Assembly: GCA_016930575.1 (NCBI GenBank)
Contig: JAFGGL010000019.1
Location: forward strand, 55,103-119,102
Direction of reading: 5' to 3'
Origin: Clostridiales bacterium
GTDB taxonomy: Bacteria > Bacillota > Clostridia > Christensenellales > Aristaeellaceae
Length of the DNA stretch: 64,000 nt
Part shown: positions 56,628 to 64,000 of the stretch, piece after piece
Position numbering within the stretch: position 1 is the first letter of the stretch
Layout: the number at the start of each line of letters is the position of its first letter
Notes under the pieces: generated by a model
Databases searched by the model: none
What the model saw: the letters and a program-made list of their open reading frames with translations, nothing else
What the model was told of the DNA's origin: nothing
Made by a program: the position numbers and the translations under genes

Positions 56628-56752
56628 CTGCCTGTTCAGAAGGCCCGAGATGCCAGGAAGCAAATTGGCCATGAGCTGAGCGTACACAATCCGTACGTGA
56701 TGCGAATGGCCATTGCAGCTGACACCGCAGATGGGGCCTTCTGGACTGGCAG
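56628..56752. repeat. Structured dispersed repeat, copy B
   Basis: Same conserved blocks and stem architecture as 49154..49281. Confidence 0.75.
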
Positions 56753-56768
56753 GTGACGATATTGTCAC
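56753..56768. promoter_or_regulatory. BceR-like operator GTGACgatattGTCAC
   Basis: 5-bp inverted repeat with 6-nt spacer, resembling BceR/BraR boxes (TGTGACnnnnnnGTCACA), upstream of the ABC genes. Confidence 0.55.
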
Positions 56769-56843
56769 TTGCTTTGTCATGTCGTTGTCATCTTCATATG
56801 CGATGATGACGCTGTACAGACATGAAATAACGGAGGCAAACGC

Positions 56844-57527
56844 ATGAAAATACTGCAAGTGGAAGGATTAACGAAAGTATACGGCAAAGGCGACGCGCAG
56901 GTGAAGGCGCTGGACAACGTTTCCTTCAGCGTGGAAAAAGGTGAGTTCATCGCCGTGGTGGGCGCGTCCGGTTCGGGTAAGTCCACGCTGATGCATCTGA
57001 TCGGCGGCGTGGACAGGCCGACCACGGGCAAAGTGCAGGTGGACGGCAAGGATATTTTCACCATGAACGAAAGCAACCTGGCCATCTTCCGCCGCCGCAA
57101 CATCGGGCTGATCTATCAGTTCTATAATCTCATTCCCACGCTGACAGCGGAGGAGAACATTTCCCTCCCCTACCTGCTGGACAGGCGCAGGCCCAATCCG
57201 GAAAAGCTTTTGGAGATTTTAGGCCTGCTGGCGCTTACCGACCGCAGAACCCACCTGCCGGGGCAGCTGTCCGGCGGGCAGCAGCAGCGGGTGTCCATCG
57301 GGCGCGCGCTGATCAACGACCCCGCCGTGATTTTGGCCGACGAGCCGACCGGCAACCTCGACAGCCGCAAAAGCCGCAGCATCATGGAGCTGTTCAAGAT
57401 GTTCAACCGGCAGTACAACCAAACGCTGCTCATCATCACGCACGATGAAAAAATAGCCTTGCAGGCCGACCGCATTCTCACCCTGGAGGACGGGCGCATC
57501 CTGCGCGACGAGGCGGTGCGCGCATGA
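56844..57527 (+). CDS. ABC transporter ATP-binding protein (BceA/MacB-like)
   Basis: VVGASGSGKSTLMHLIGGVD, LSGGQQQRVSIGRALINDPAVILADEPTGNLD. Confidence 0.93.
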   Translation: MKILQVEGLTKVYGKGDAQVKALDNVSFSVEKGEFIAVVGASGSGKSTLMHLIGGVDRPTTGKVQVDGKDIFTMNESNLAIFRRRNIGLIYQFYNLIPTLTAEENISLPYLLDRRRPNPEKLLEILGLLALTDRRTHLPGQLSGGQQQRVSIGRALINDPAVILADEPTGNLDSRKSRSIMELFKMFNRQYNQTLLIITHDEKIALQADRILTLEDGRILRDEAVRA

Positions 57528-59530
57528 AATCAATCACAGCGAGCCTTGCCTTGTCGCAGCTGAAAAACAACCGCAAACGCACAGCCGTTACCATCATTGG
57601 CATCGTTTTGTCGGTCGCGATGCTGACCGCCGTGTGCGGCTTCGCCGTCAGCGGCATCGAAACCATGCGCCGCCTTGCAGGCGATAACAGCGTGTCCGCC
57701 TACGCGTTCACGCTGATCTCCATGGCCGCGGTGCTGGGCGTCATTATCATGACGGCGTCCGTGGTGGTGATCTCCAATGCCTTTCGCATCAGCGCGTCGG
57801 AACGCACGCGGCAGTTCGGCATCCTCAAAAGCGTGGGCGCGACAAGCAAACAAATCACCAAAACCATGCTGCGCGAAGCTTTGTACCTTGCGGGCATATC
57901 CATTCCCGCGGGTATCGTCGTGGGGCTGCTGATACAGTGGCTGGGCGCGAGTATCGGCGATTTCCTGCTGGCGCCCATGAACAAGCTGATTGCCGAGGGC
58001 CTGGCAATCCATCTGCGGTTTGAGTTCTCGTGGGCCGTGATTTTGATCGCCGCCAGCGTATCGCTTGTTACAGTCCTGCTTTCAGCCTGGCTGCCCGCGC
58101 GCAGGGCCGCAAAGATTTCCGCCATTGAGGCCATCCGCATGACGCGGGACGTCAAGCTGCGCGGAAAGAAACTGCGCACTAGCAAGCTGGTGAGCGCGCT
58201 GTTCGGCTTCGAGGGCACGCTTGCGGCGAAATCCATCAAGCGCAGCCGGCGCAGCTACCGCGCCATGGTCACGGCGCTTGCGATCAGCATCATCCTGTTT
58301 CTGGCGTGCGCCAGCCTGGATTCGCAGATGACCATGACTATAAACAAGGTATACGCAAACATCGACGCCAACAGCTATACCCAGTTGTACATCAACCGAA
58401 CCGGGCCGCAAAAAGACTATGCGGATATTGATATCGCGCAGGCCGAGGAGATCACGCAAGCGCTGCGCGCATACCCCGATACGGAAATCTTCGGCCTGAA
58501 CATGAACGCCGGGTATGCGATAAGCGCACAAAATCCGGATTTGACCGATGCCCTGCGCGGTACCCTCGAGCCGGAACAGACGCATATAATCGCCGCGCTG
58601 GTTACCCCGGATCGCGCGCATTACGAAGCGCTGTGCGATATGGCGGGCGTCGAATTGGGTTCCAATATTCTCATCAACTCCGCACATCACATCATCGGCG
58701 GGAAAGCTACCGATATTCAACCGCTGCGTTTTTACGGCCAGACACTTGTGATAAAAGAAGGCGATACGGACATCCGCTTGCCGCTTGCGGCGCAGCTGAC
58801 CGGCGCGCAGGTACCCCAGGAGATCATGTATGCGTTAACGGAGGTGGATATCGTCGTCGCCGTGCCCGACAGTAAGCCCAGTATGCGTGCGGAGATCGTG
58901 TATACGTTAACGGAGGTGGATGTCGTCGTCGTCGTGCCCGACTGTAAGCCCAGTATGTGCGCCTGGTTCGGGCGCAGCGCAGACCTGCCGGGCTTTATCG
59001 CCTACGCGGAAGATACGCTGGCCGCGCTTTTCCCGCCAAACTCAGATACACAGAGCATGTATGTCTATTCCGTCACGGACATTGCCGCCATTACCGATAT
59101 GACCCGCGGCCTGACCAGCCTGATCAACGTATTCCTGTACGGGTTTGTGGGCATGCTTTCGCTGATCGGGCTGACCAGCGTGATCGCCGCTATCTCCGCC
59201 AACGTCCGGCTGCGCGCCCGCGAGTTCGCTATGCTCGTTTCCGCGGGCATGACGCAGGGCGGCATTCGCCGGATGCTGGCGCTGGAAAGCGTGATGTCGG
59301 CGCTCAAAGCGCTGCTATACGGCATTCCACTGGGCGCGGCAGGCGCGTATCTGGTCTACATAGCGATGACGCGGAACGTAGGTTTCGGCTTTGTGTTTCC
59401 GTGGCTTGCCCTGGCGGAGGCCGTCCTCGGCGTGTTTGTGATCACACTGATCACCACGCAGTACGCGTCCGTCAAGCTTCGCCGCGGTGGCAGCATTGTG
59501 GAAGTGATACACGCAGGCGAAGGCGTGTAA
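57524..59530 (+). CDS. FtsX-like/BceB-like ABC transporter permease
   Basis: FtsX domain (RTRQFGILKSVGATSKQITKTMLREALYLAG), large extracellular region, C-terminal FtsX repeat (RLRAREFAMLVSAGMTQGGIRRMLALES). Confidence 0.9.
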   Translation: MKSITASLALSQLKNNRKRTAVTIIGIVLSVAMLTAVCGFAVSGIETMRRLAGDNSVSAYAFTLISMAAVLGVIIMTASVVVISNAFRISASERTRQFGILKSVGATSKQITKTMLREALYLAGISIPAGIVVGLLIQWLGASIGDFLLAPMNKLIAEGLAIHLRFEFSWAVILIAASVSLVTVLLSAWLPARRAAKISAIEAIRMTRDVKLRGKKLRTSKLVSALFGFEGTLAAKSIKRSRRSYRAMVTALAISIILFLACASLDSQMTMTINKVYANIDANSYTQLYINRTGPQKDYADIDIAQAEEITQALRAYPDTEIFGLNMNAGYAISAQNPDLTDALRGTLEPEQTHIIAALVTPDRAHYEALCDMAGVELGSNILINSAHHIIGGKATDIQPLRFYGQTLVIKEGDTDIRLPLAAQLTGAQVPQEIMYALTEVDIVVAVPDSKPSMRAEIVYTLTEVDVVVVVPDCKPSMCAWFGRSADLPGFIAYAEDTLAALFPPNSDTQSMYVYSVTDIAAITDMTRGLTSLINVFLYGFVGMLSLIGLTSVIAAISANVRLRAREFAMLVSAGMTQGGIRRMLALESVMSALKALLYGIPLGAAGAYLVYIAMTRNVGFGFVFPWLALAEAVLGVFVITLITTQYASVKLRRGGSIVEVIHAGEGV

Positions 59531-59552
59531 CGTTCTGGCAGAAAAAACCAAA

Positions 59553-59588
59553 CAAAAGCGCCGGAGGGCATGCCCTCCGGCGCTTTTG
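59553..59588 (+). terminator. 36-bp perfect palindromic terminator
   Basis: CAAAAGCGCCGGAGGGCA/TGCCCTCCGGCGCTTTTG. Confidence 0.75.
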
Positions 59589-59694
59589 ATTTCCGGAGCA
59601 AACGGTTTTCCCATAGCGTATACGAAATCCCGGAACTGTGATAAACGGGAAAACGCAGGGAACAAATCTGCAAAACGAGGTGCGATATGCGTTT

Positions 59695-59835
59695 ATGAAA
59701 CCGAAAGGCTTGGCCGTTCTCCTGCGGGTGGTTATGCTGTTTTGTTGCTATTATACGCTAATTGATCCCATCCTTTACAACAGCGGAAATACGATCGCCA
59801 GTGTGTGTGGGATTTGCTTACTGATTGCCTATTGA
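59695..59835 (+). CDS. Possible small hydrophobic membrane peptide (46 aa)
   Basis: MKPKGLAVLLRVVMLFCCYYTLIDPILYNSGNTIASVCGICLLIAY. Confidence 0.3.
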   Translation: MKPKGLAVLLRVVMLFCCYYTLIDPILYNSGNTIASVCGICLLIAY

Positions 59836-60621
59836 CAGCCACTGCTGCTGCGCCTGCAGCCAGCGCTTGTGCAGCATGCGGGCGATGATGGATGGCGGCA
59901 CGAGGCGCGCGCCGAAGCGCAGCAGGTTATTGACGAGGCCGGGGATGTAGAGGGTCTTGCCTCGCAGAGACTTCGAAACCGTGCGGCATACGACCGTCTC
60001 GATCGCGTTGGTGGTCGCGTTGCCCCAGAAGCCCTGCGCGGCGATGGCCTGCAGGCAGTCCTCGCGTGTGGAAAGCCCGCCCGGGCACAGCGCCAGTACA
60101 TGGACGCCCTGGGGTTTGAGTTCCTCGCCCAGCGCGATGGAAAAATCCAGCAGAAAGCGCTTGGACGCCGCGTAGGTCGCCTTGAGCGGGATGGGATAGA
60201 GCGACGCGAGGCTGGAAACGAACACGATATAAAAATCCCGTTTTTCGTCGCGCAGCTTGAGCGCCTTGTGGGTGATGCGCAGCGTGGCCTCGATATTCAC
60301 GCGCAGGATGCTTGCAAGATCGTTGAAGCTGCGCTTCTGGAACGCGCCCTCGAAGTCCAGCCCCGCCACGTTGAACAGCATCCCGATGGCGATACCCTTG
60401 TCCTGCGCGTTTTGTATCAGACCGTCCACGGCGCTGTCGTCGGTGATGTCGCAGGCGTAGGTCTCCACCGGCACGCCGTACTGCCTGCGGATGCCGACGG
60501 CCGCTCTTTCCAGGCCCTGCGCGTCGATATCGGTGACGTACAGGCCGCAGCCGCGGCGCGCGCATTCCAGCGCAAACGCCCTGCCCAGCCCGCCGGACGC
60601 CCCGGTAATCAATACAAACAT
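59818..60621 (-). CDS. SDR family oxidoreductase
   Basis: FVLITGASGGLGRAFALE, NVAGLDF, SSLASLYPIPLKATYAASKRF. Confidence 0.92.
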   Translation of the reverse strand: MFVLITGASGGLGRAFALECARRGCGLYVTDIDAQGLERAAVGIRRQYGVPVETYACDITDDSAVDGLIQNAQDKGIAIGMLFNVAGLDFEGAFQKRSFNDLASILRVNIEATLRITHKALKLRDEKRDFYIVFVSSLASLYPIPLKATYAASKRFLLDFSIALGEELKPQGVHVLALCPGGLSTREDCLQAIAAQGFWGNATTNAIETVVCRTVSKSLRGKTLYIPGLVNNLLRFGARLVPPSIIARMLHKRWLQAQQQWLSIGNQ

Positions 60622-60635
60622 TTTTCTTCCTTCTC

Positions 60636-61475
60636 TCAAAACGACGTTCCGCAAAGCCGGTCGGACAGCGCCCAGAGCCGCTTAGCGTTTTCCCCGTTCA
60701 CCTGCCGGCTGAACCGCTGCGGCCCGCGCTGCCCGTAGTACAGACTATCCGCGTCGTCGCTTGTGATCACGTGCGCGTAGGTCTTTGCCGACGTATCGGC
60801 GGAAACGCCCCTGCGCTTGTGAAAGCGCCAGAACAGCTTCACGACGCCGGAGGTATTTTTCTCCCCAATGCCGGTGTTCACCAGCCCGGGGTCGATCCCG
60901 TAGCAGCGTACTCCACTCTGCGCAAAACGCCGGTTGAACTCCTGGGCGAACAGCAGGTTGCACAGCTTTGACTGCTTATACGCAAACAGCGGGCGGTAGC
61001 GGCGCGTGAGCATCACGTCTCCCCAGCGGACCTTCGTGCCCAGGTGCGACTGGCTGGAGGTGACCAGCACGCGCCCGCCGGCCTCGACCAGCGCGGGCAG
61101 CAACTGCTCTGTTAGTAGGAACGCGGCCAGGTGGTTGACGGCGAACACCGTTTCGTAGCCGTCCTCGGTGGTGGTGTAGTAGTTGCGCACGCAGCCGGCG
61201 TTGTTGACCAGCGCGTCCAGCCTGCCGCCGAAATCATCCCGCAGGGTTTTCGTCAGCGTTTCGCCCAGCCTGATGATTTCCGTTTGTTTGGACAGCTCGC
61301 AGGGGAAGAAGCGGATATCGGCGCCGGGGAACTCCTCTCGCAGCTTCCGCTCGGCGGCGCCGCAGGTTGCCTCGCTGCGGCCGACGCCCAGCACCGCCCA
61401 GCGCATCTGCGCAAAGGCGCGGCACACCGCGTAGCCGATGCCGGAGGTCGCCCCGGTGATCACGATGGTTTTCAA
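60636..61475 (-). CDS. SDR family oxidoreductase (retinol dehydrogenase-like), TTG start
   Basis: TIVITGATSGIGYAVCRAFA, LVNNAGCVRNYY, TSSQSHLG, YKQSKLCNLLFAQEF. Confidence 0.9.
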   Translation of the reverse strand: MKTIVITGATSGIGYAVCRAFAQMRWAVLGVGRSEATCGAAERKLREEFPGADIRFFPCELSKQTEIIRLGETLTKTLRDDFGGRLDALVNNAGCVRNYYTTTEDGYETVFAVNHLAAFLLTEQLLPALVEAGGRVLVTSSQSHLGTKVRWGDVMLTRRYRPLFAYKQSKLCNLLFAQEFNRRFAQSGVRCYGIDPGLVNTGIGEKNTSGVVKLFWRFHKRRGVSADTSAKTYAHVITSDDADSLYYGQRGPQRFSRQVNGENAKRLWALSDRLCGTSF

Positions 61476-62203
61476 TTGAGCGCTCCTCCGAACCAGTTCC
61501 ACGCGTGCCACCATTCAAGCGCGCCGGCGGAGATCGCGCAGACGGCATAGGTCAGCACAAAGCCGGCTACGAACGCAAACAACGAGATCAAAACGATCTT
61601 GCGCAGCGTGCGCCAGAGCTGCGGCGGCGTCTTCAGGCGTACGGGATACGGCAGCAGTTTGGTGCTCCCGGACGCGGCCGCCATGAAGTTCTTGCGATAG
61701 CGCAAGTAGGATTTCACCAGTTGCGTGACCAGGCCCGTCCAGAAATACACACCGAGGACGGACAGCGCCATCAGCGCCAGCATCGTAACGGCCGTGATCA
61801 ACGCGCAGAGGGTTGGCATGGGCGGCAGGATGCCGTAGGGATTCAGCCCGCCGATATAGCTTACCGCGACGGTCAGGCTTGCGGCGGCCAGCGCCGAAAG
61901 CACCGCCGAAAACGCGTACAGCGCGGCCAGGAACGGGAACGTTACGATGTCCACGAACGCAAGCCCGGTGCCCGCGATGATCTTCATCCCCGTGTTGTTC
62001 CTGCGGGGCGCCGAAGCGGCGGCGTACTGCGCGGCGATCTCCCCGGGATCGCCCAGTTTCGCGGCGATTTCCTCTTCCGAATAGCCGTCCCTGAGCTTGA
62101 AGGCGAAGTGCTCCTCGTACTCCTGCAGGATATCCCCGATATCCTCCACTTCTCGTTGTTTCAATTGCTTTTGCAGCAGGGATAAAAACTCATTTTTCGT
62201 CAT
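61472..62203 (-). CDS. DUF1700/HAAS-domain membrane protein
   Basis: MTKNEFLSLLQKQLKQREVEDIGDILQEYEEHFAFKLRDGYSEEEIAAKLGDPGEIAAQY. Confidence 0.88.
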   Translation of the reverse strand: MTKNEFLSLLQKQLKQREVEDIGDILQEYEEHFAFKLRDGYSEEEIAAKLGDPGEIAAQYAAASAPRRNNTGMKIIAGTGLAFVDIVTFPFLAALYAFSAVLSALAAASLTVAVSYIGGLNPYGILPPMPTLCALITAVTMLALMALSVLGVYFWTGLVTQLVKSYLRYRKNFMAAASGSTKLLPYPVRLKTPPQLWRTLRKIVLISLFAFVAGFVLTYAVCAISAGALEWWHAWNWFGGALN

Positions 62204-62516
62204 TTTCATCATCCTCCATAATGGCTTTGGCCGCTTCAATGAACTGCAGCCACTCCGCCCTGTCCTGTCTGAACTGCGCCGAGCCGGTTTCGGTCAGCTT
62301 GTAGTACTTGCGCGGCGGGCCGCCGCTTTCTTCCTGCAGATAGGTGGTCACCAGCCCGTCGCTTTTGAGCTTGCGCAGGATCGGGTATACGGTGCCGTCG
62401 GAAATGTCGATCCGCCTGGAGATGGTGTCGGAGATCTCATATCCGTAGCAATCCCTGTGTTCCAGCAACGCCAGCACGCACAGCTCGATCACGCCTTTTT
62501 TGTACTGCACATTCAA
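62190..62516 (-). CDS. PadR-family transcriptional regulator, TTG start
   Basis: VIELCVLALLEHRDCYGYEISDTISRRIDISDGTVYPILRKLKSDGLVTTY...GPPRKYYKLTETG. Confidence 0.92.
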   Translation of the reverse strand: MNVQYKKGVIELCVLALLEHRDCYGYEISDTISRRIDISDGTVYPILRKLKSDGLVTTYLQEESGGPPRKYYKLTETGSAQFRQDRAEWLQFIEAAKAIMEDDENDEK

Positions 62517-62731
62517 TCCGTTCGCCTCCCGTGTTCGCAAATCGTCAATACCAAACGATATTAACTACTATATATAATATAATAGTTATTTGCGCTTGTC
62601 AACCCCTTTATCAAATATTATTTTGACAAAAAGAACAGGACATCCCCGTGCCGGGACGTCCTGCCTGGAACGCCTGTGTCGTAACGGCTTGCGGCGTTCA
62701 ACCCCTATGCAATGCGTCGTTTGTTTCCGCG

Positions 62732-63136
62732 CTATTTCCTGTCGTTGGGCGAGGTAATGATCCACACGTAGCCGTACCTGTCTCGCACCAGGCCGCCCAT
62801 GCCGCCGTCGTCCGGCGGGGGATGCGGTTTCAGCCTTTGCAGCACCTCGCCCCCCGCGCCCAACGCGCCGATGATTTTTCCGGCCTCCGCCGAGCTGTCG
62901 CAGTGGATCATCAGCCGGACGGCGTTGAAGTTCTCCACAGGCTTGCGGCTGTCGGACGCGGCGATCACGCTGCCCGCGACCTTCGCCTCCACGTGCATCA
63001 CCTTGCCGTTTAGCTCCTCGCCGCCGGTCTCCGCGGTGTAGCGGGACAGATACAGGATCTCCCCGCCGAGTATGGAGATGTACGAATGGATCGCTTCCTC
63101 GCAATCGCCCCGGAAAGACAGGTATGGAATGATCAT
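62732..63136 (-). CDS. VOC family (PhnB-like) protein
   Basis: IPYLSFRGDCEEAIHSYISILGGEILY...GGMGGLVRDRYGYVWII. Confidence 0.88.
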   Translation of the reverse strand: MIIPYLSFRGDCEEAIHSYISILGGEILYLSRYTAETGGEELNGKVMHVEAKVAGSVIAASDSRKPVENFNAVRLMIHCDSSAEAGKIIGALGAGGEVLQRLKPHPPPDDGGMGGLVRDRYGYVWIITSPNDRK

Positions 63137-63188
63137 AGCGTCAACTCCTGTCTGTCGTTTTTATCTGCGTACAGTATATCACAGGTGT

Positions 63189-63917
63189 TTATAGCTTCGC
63201 TCGCTTTTTCGCGGATCTGCGCTTGATGAGCTTGCCGGATATCACAAGCAGCACCCCGTAGATCAGTCCCGTCACCAGTAAAATCAAGGACAAATCCCGG
63301 ATAGGCGTATAGGTCGGGGCGTATGTCCCTTTGATGCAGAAATGGGCAAGCAGGTACGACACCGGCAGCAATGAAATACGCCACAGCACTTTCTGTACTT
63401 TCCTGCGTTTGCGCAGTAAAAGCGTTGCCGCGAACAAAAGCACCGCCAGCGCCGCCGCAAAAACGATATAAAACTCCAGACACAACTTCGGTAGGAGAAC
63501 CATGTGCCCGCTCATGCCCTTGCCGTACAGCAACTCATTGCCCTCGCCGTACGCCTTGAAATAATACACGTTTACCACGTTTTCGCCGTTCGGATTGAGG
63601 ATGACTTCTTTTTCATCCTGGCCGCCGCTAAGCTTGCTTAATGCGCTGCTCCACGCGGTGATGAAGATCGTATTCCCCCCGCCCGTCTCTGACGGTTCTT
63701 TTTGGATACTGTAGCCGGAAACTTCCCCGCCGAACCGTACGGAAAGCAAGCCCTTTTCATGCGTCGTCAGGGAGATCGTTTTCGTGGAATACGGCAAATA
63801 TTCCGGCGCGGTCAGCCAGCCGAACGCCGTAACGGCGACCGCCAGACATACCAGCGCCGTGAGTATGATAGTCCACGCTTTTTCCGTTTGAAGCCTGGAC
63901 CGTATCTTTCTAAGTGG
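63189..63917 (-). pseudogene. Membrane protein of unknown function, apparently 5'-truncated
   Basis: Open frame upstream of the listed ORF start encodes LRKIRSRLQTEKAWTIILTALVCLAVAVTAFGWLTAPEYLPYSTK (N-terminal TM) with no clear start before the junction at about 63917. Confidence 0.45.
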
Positions 63918-64000
63918 ACTGACCCCGTATAATGTACATAGATTTAGAGTTAGAAAGGGAAGAAAAATAACTCTAGAGGAAGGTGCAGAAAATGGGGAGA
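63915..64000. mobile_element. Possible left end of an IS3-type insertion sequence (continues beyond the window)
   Basis: Sequence TGGACTGACCCCGTATAATGTACATAG resembles IS3-family termini; followed by a possible RBS and ATGGGGAGA at the edge. Confidence 0.4.

Noticed and set aside
1-64000. CRISPR arrays, rRNA genes, prophage or conjugative modules
   Set aside because: No regularly spaced direct repeats, rRNA signatures, phage structural or conjugation genes were recognised on either strand.

Overview
GC-rich chromosomal window, probably from a gut-type Clostridia/Bacillota genome (inferred from gene content, LPXTG proteins, LplB/YtcP-type sugar ABC systems and PadR regulators; not verified). 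From left to right it contains: (1) a glycan-utilisation locus (GH31 C-terminus, a secreted three-module protein, GH5 cellulase-like enzyme, LplB/YtcP permeases, solute-binding protein); (2) VOC proteins, an EAL-domain remnant and nagA; (3) a large minus-strand Mrp/Mbh-like operon (about 11-22.6 kb) with MnhE, F, G, DUF4040/MbhD-like, MbhE-MnhB-like and MnhC subunits followed by FIVE NuoL/M/N-type antiporter subunits, with no hydrogenase or NADH module in the window; (4) a phosphotransferase, tRNA-Leu(CAA) and three secreted or cell-wall proteins; (5) an AraC/GyrI-like regulator and a 1084-aa membrane protein resembling a divergent GT84/OpgH-like glycosyltransferase; (6) a hydrolase, an EFR1-type ferredoxin/flavodoxin and a second glycan locus (sialidase-fold protein, GH106-like hydrolase, SBP, two permeases, DapA-family lyase, IclR regulator, GH88/105 hydrolase interrupted by TAG) arranged around a bidirectional promoter with palindromic operators; (7) small accessory enzymes, two families of structured intergenic repeats, a Bce-like two-component/ABC module, SDRs, and a PadR/HAAS pair; (8) a truncated membrane gene at the right edge next to what looks like an IS end. 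The best candidates for further study are the five-antiporter operon, the orphan GT84-like membrane protein, and the structured dispersed repeats with compensatory changes between copies.
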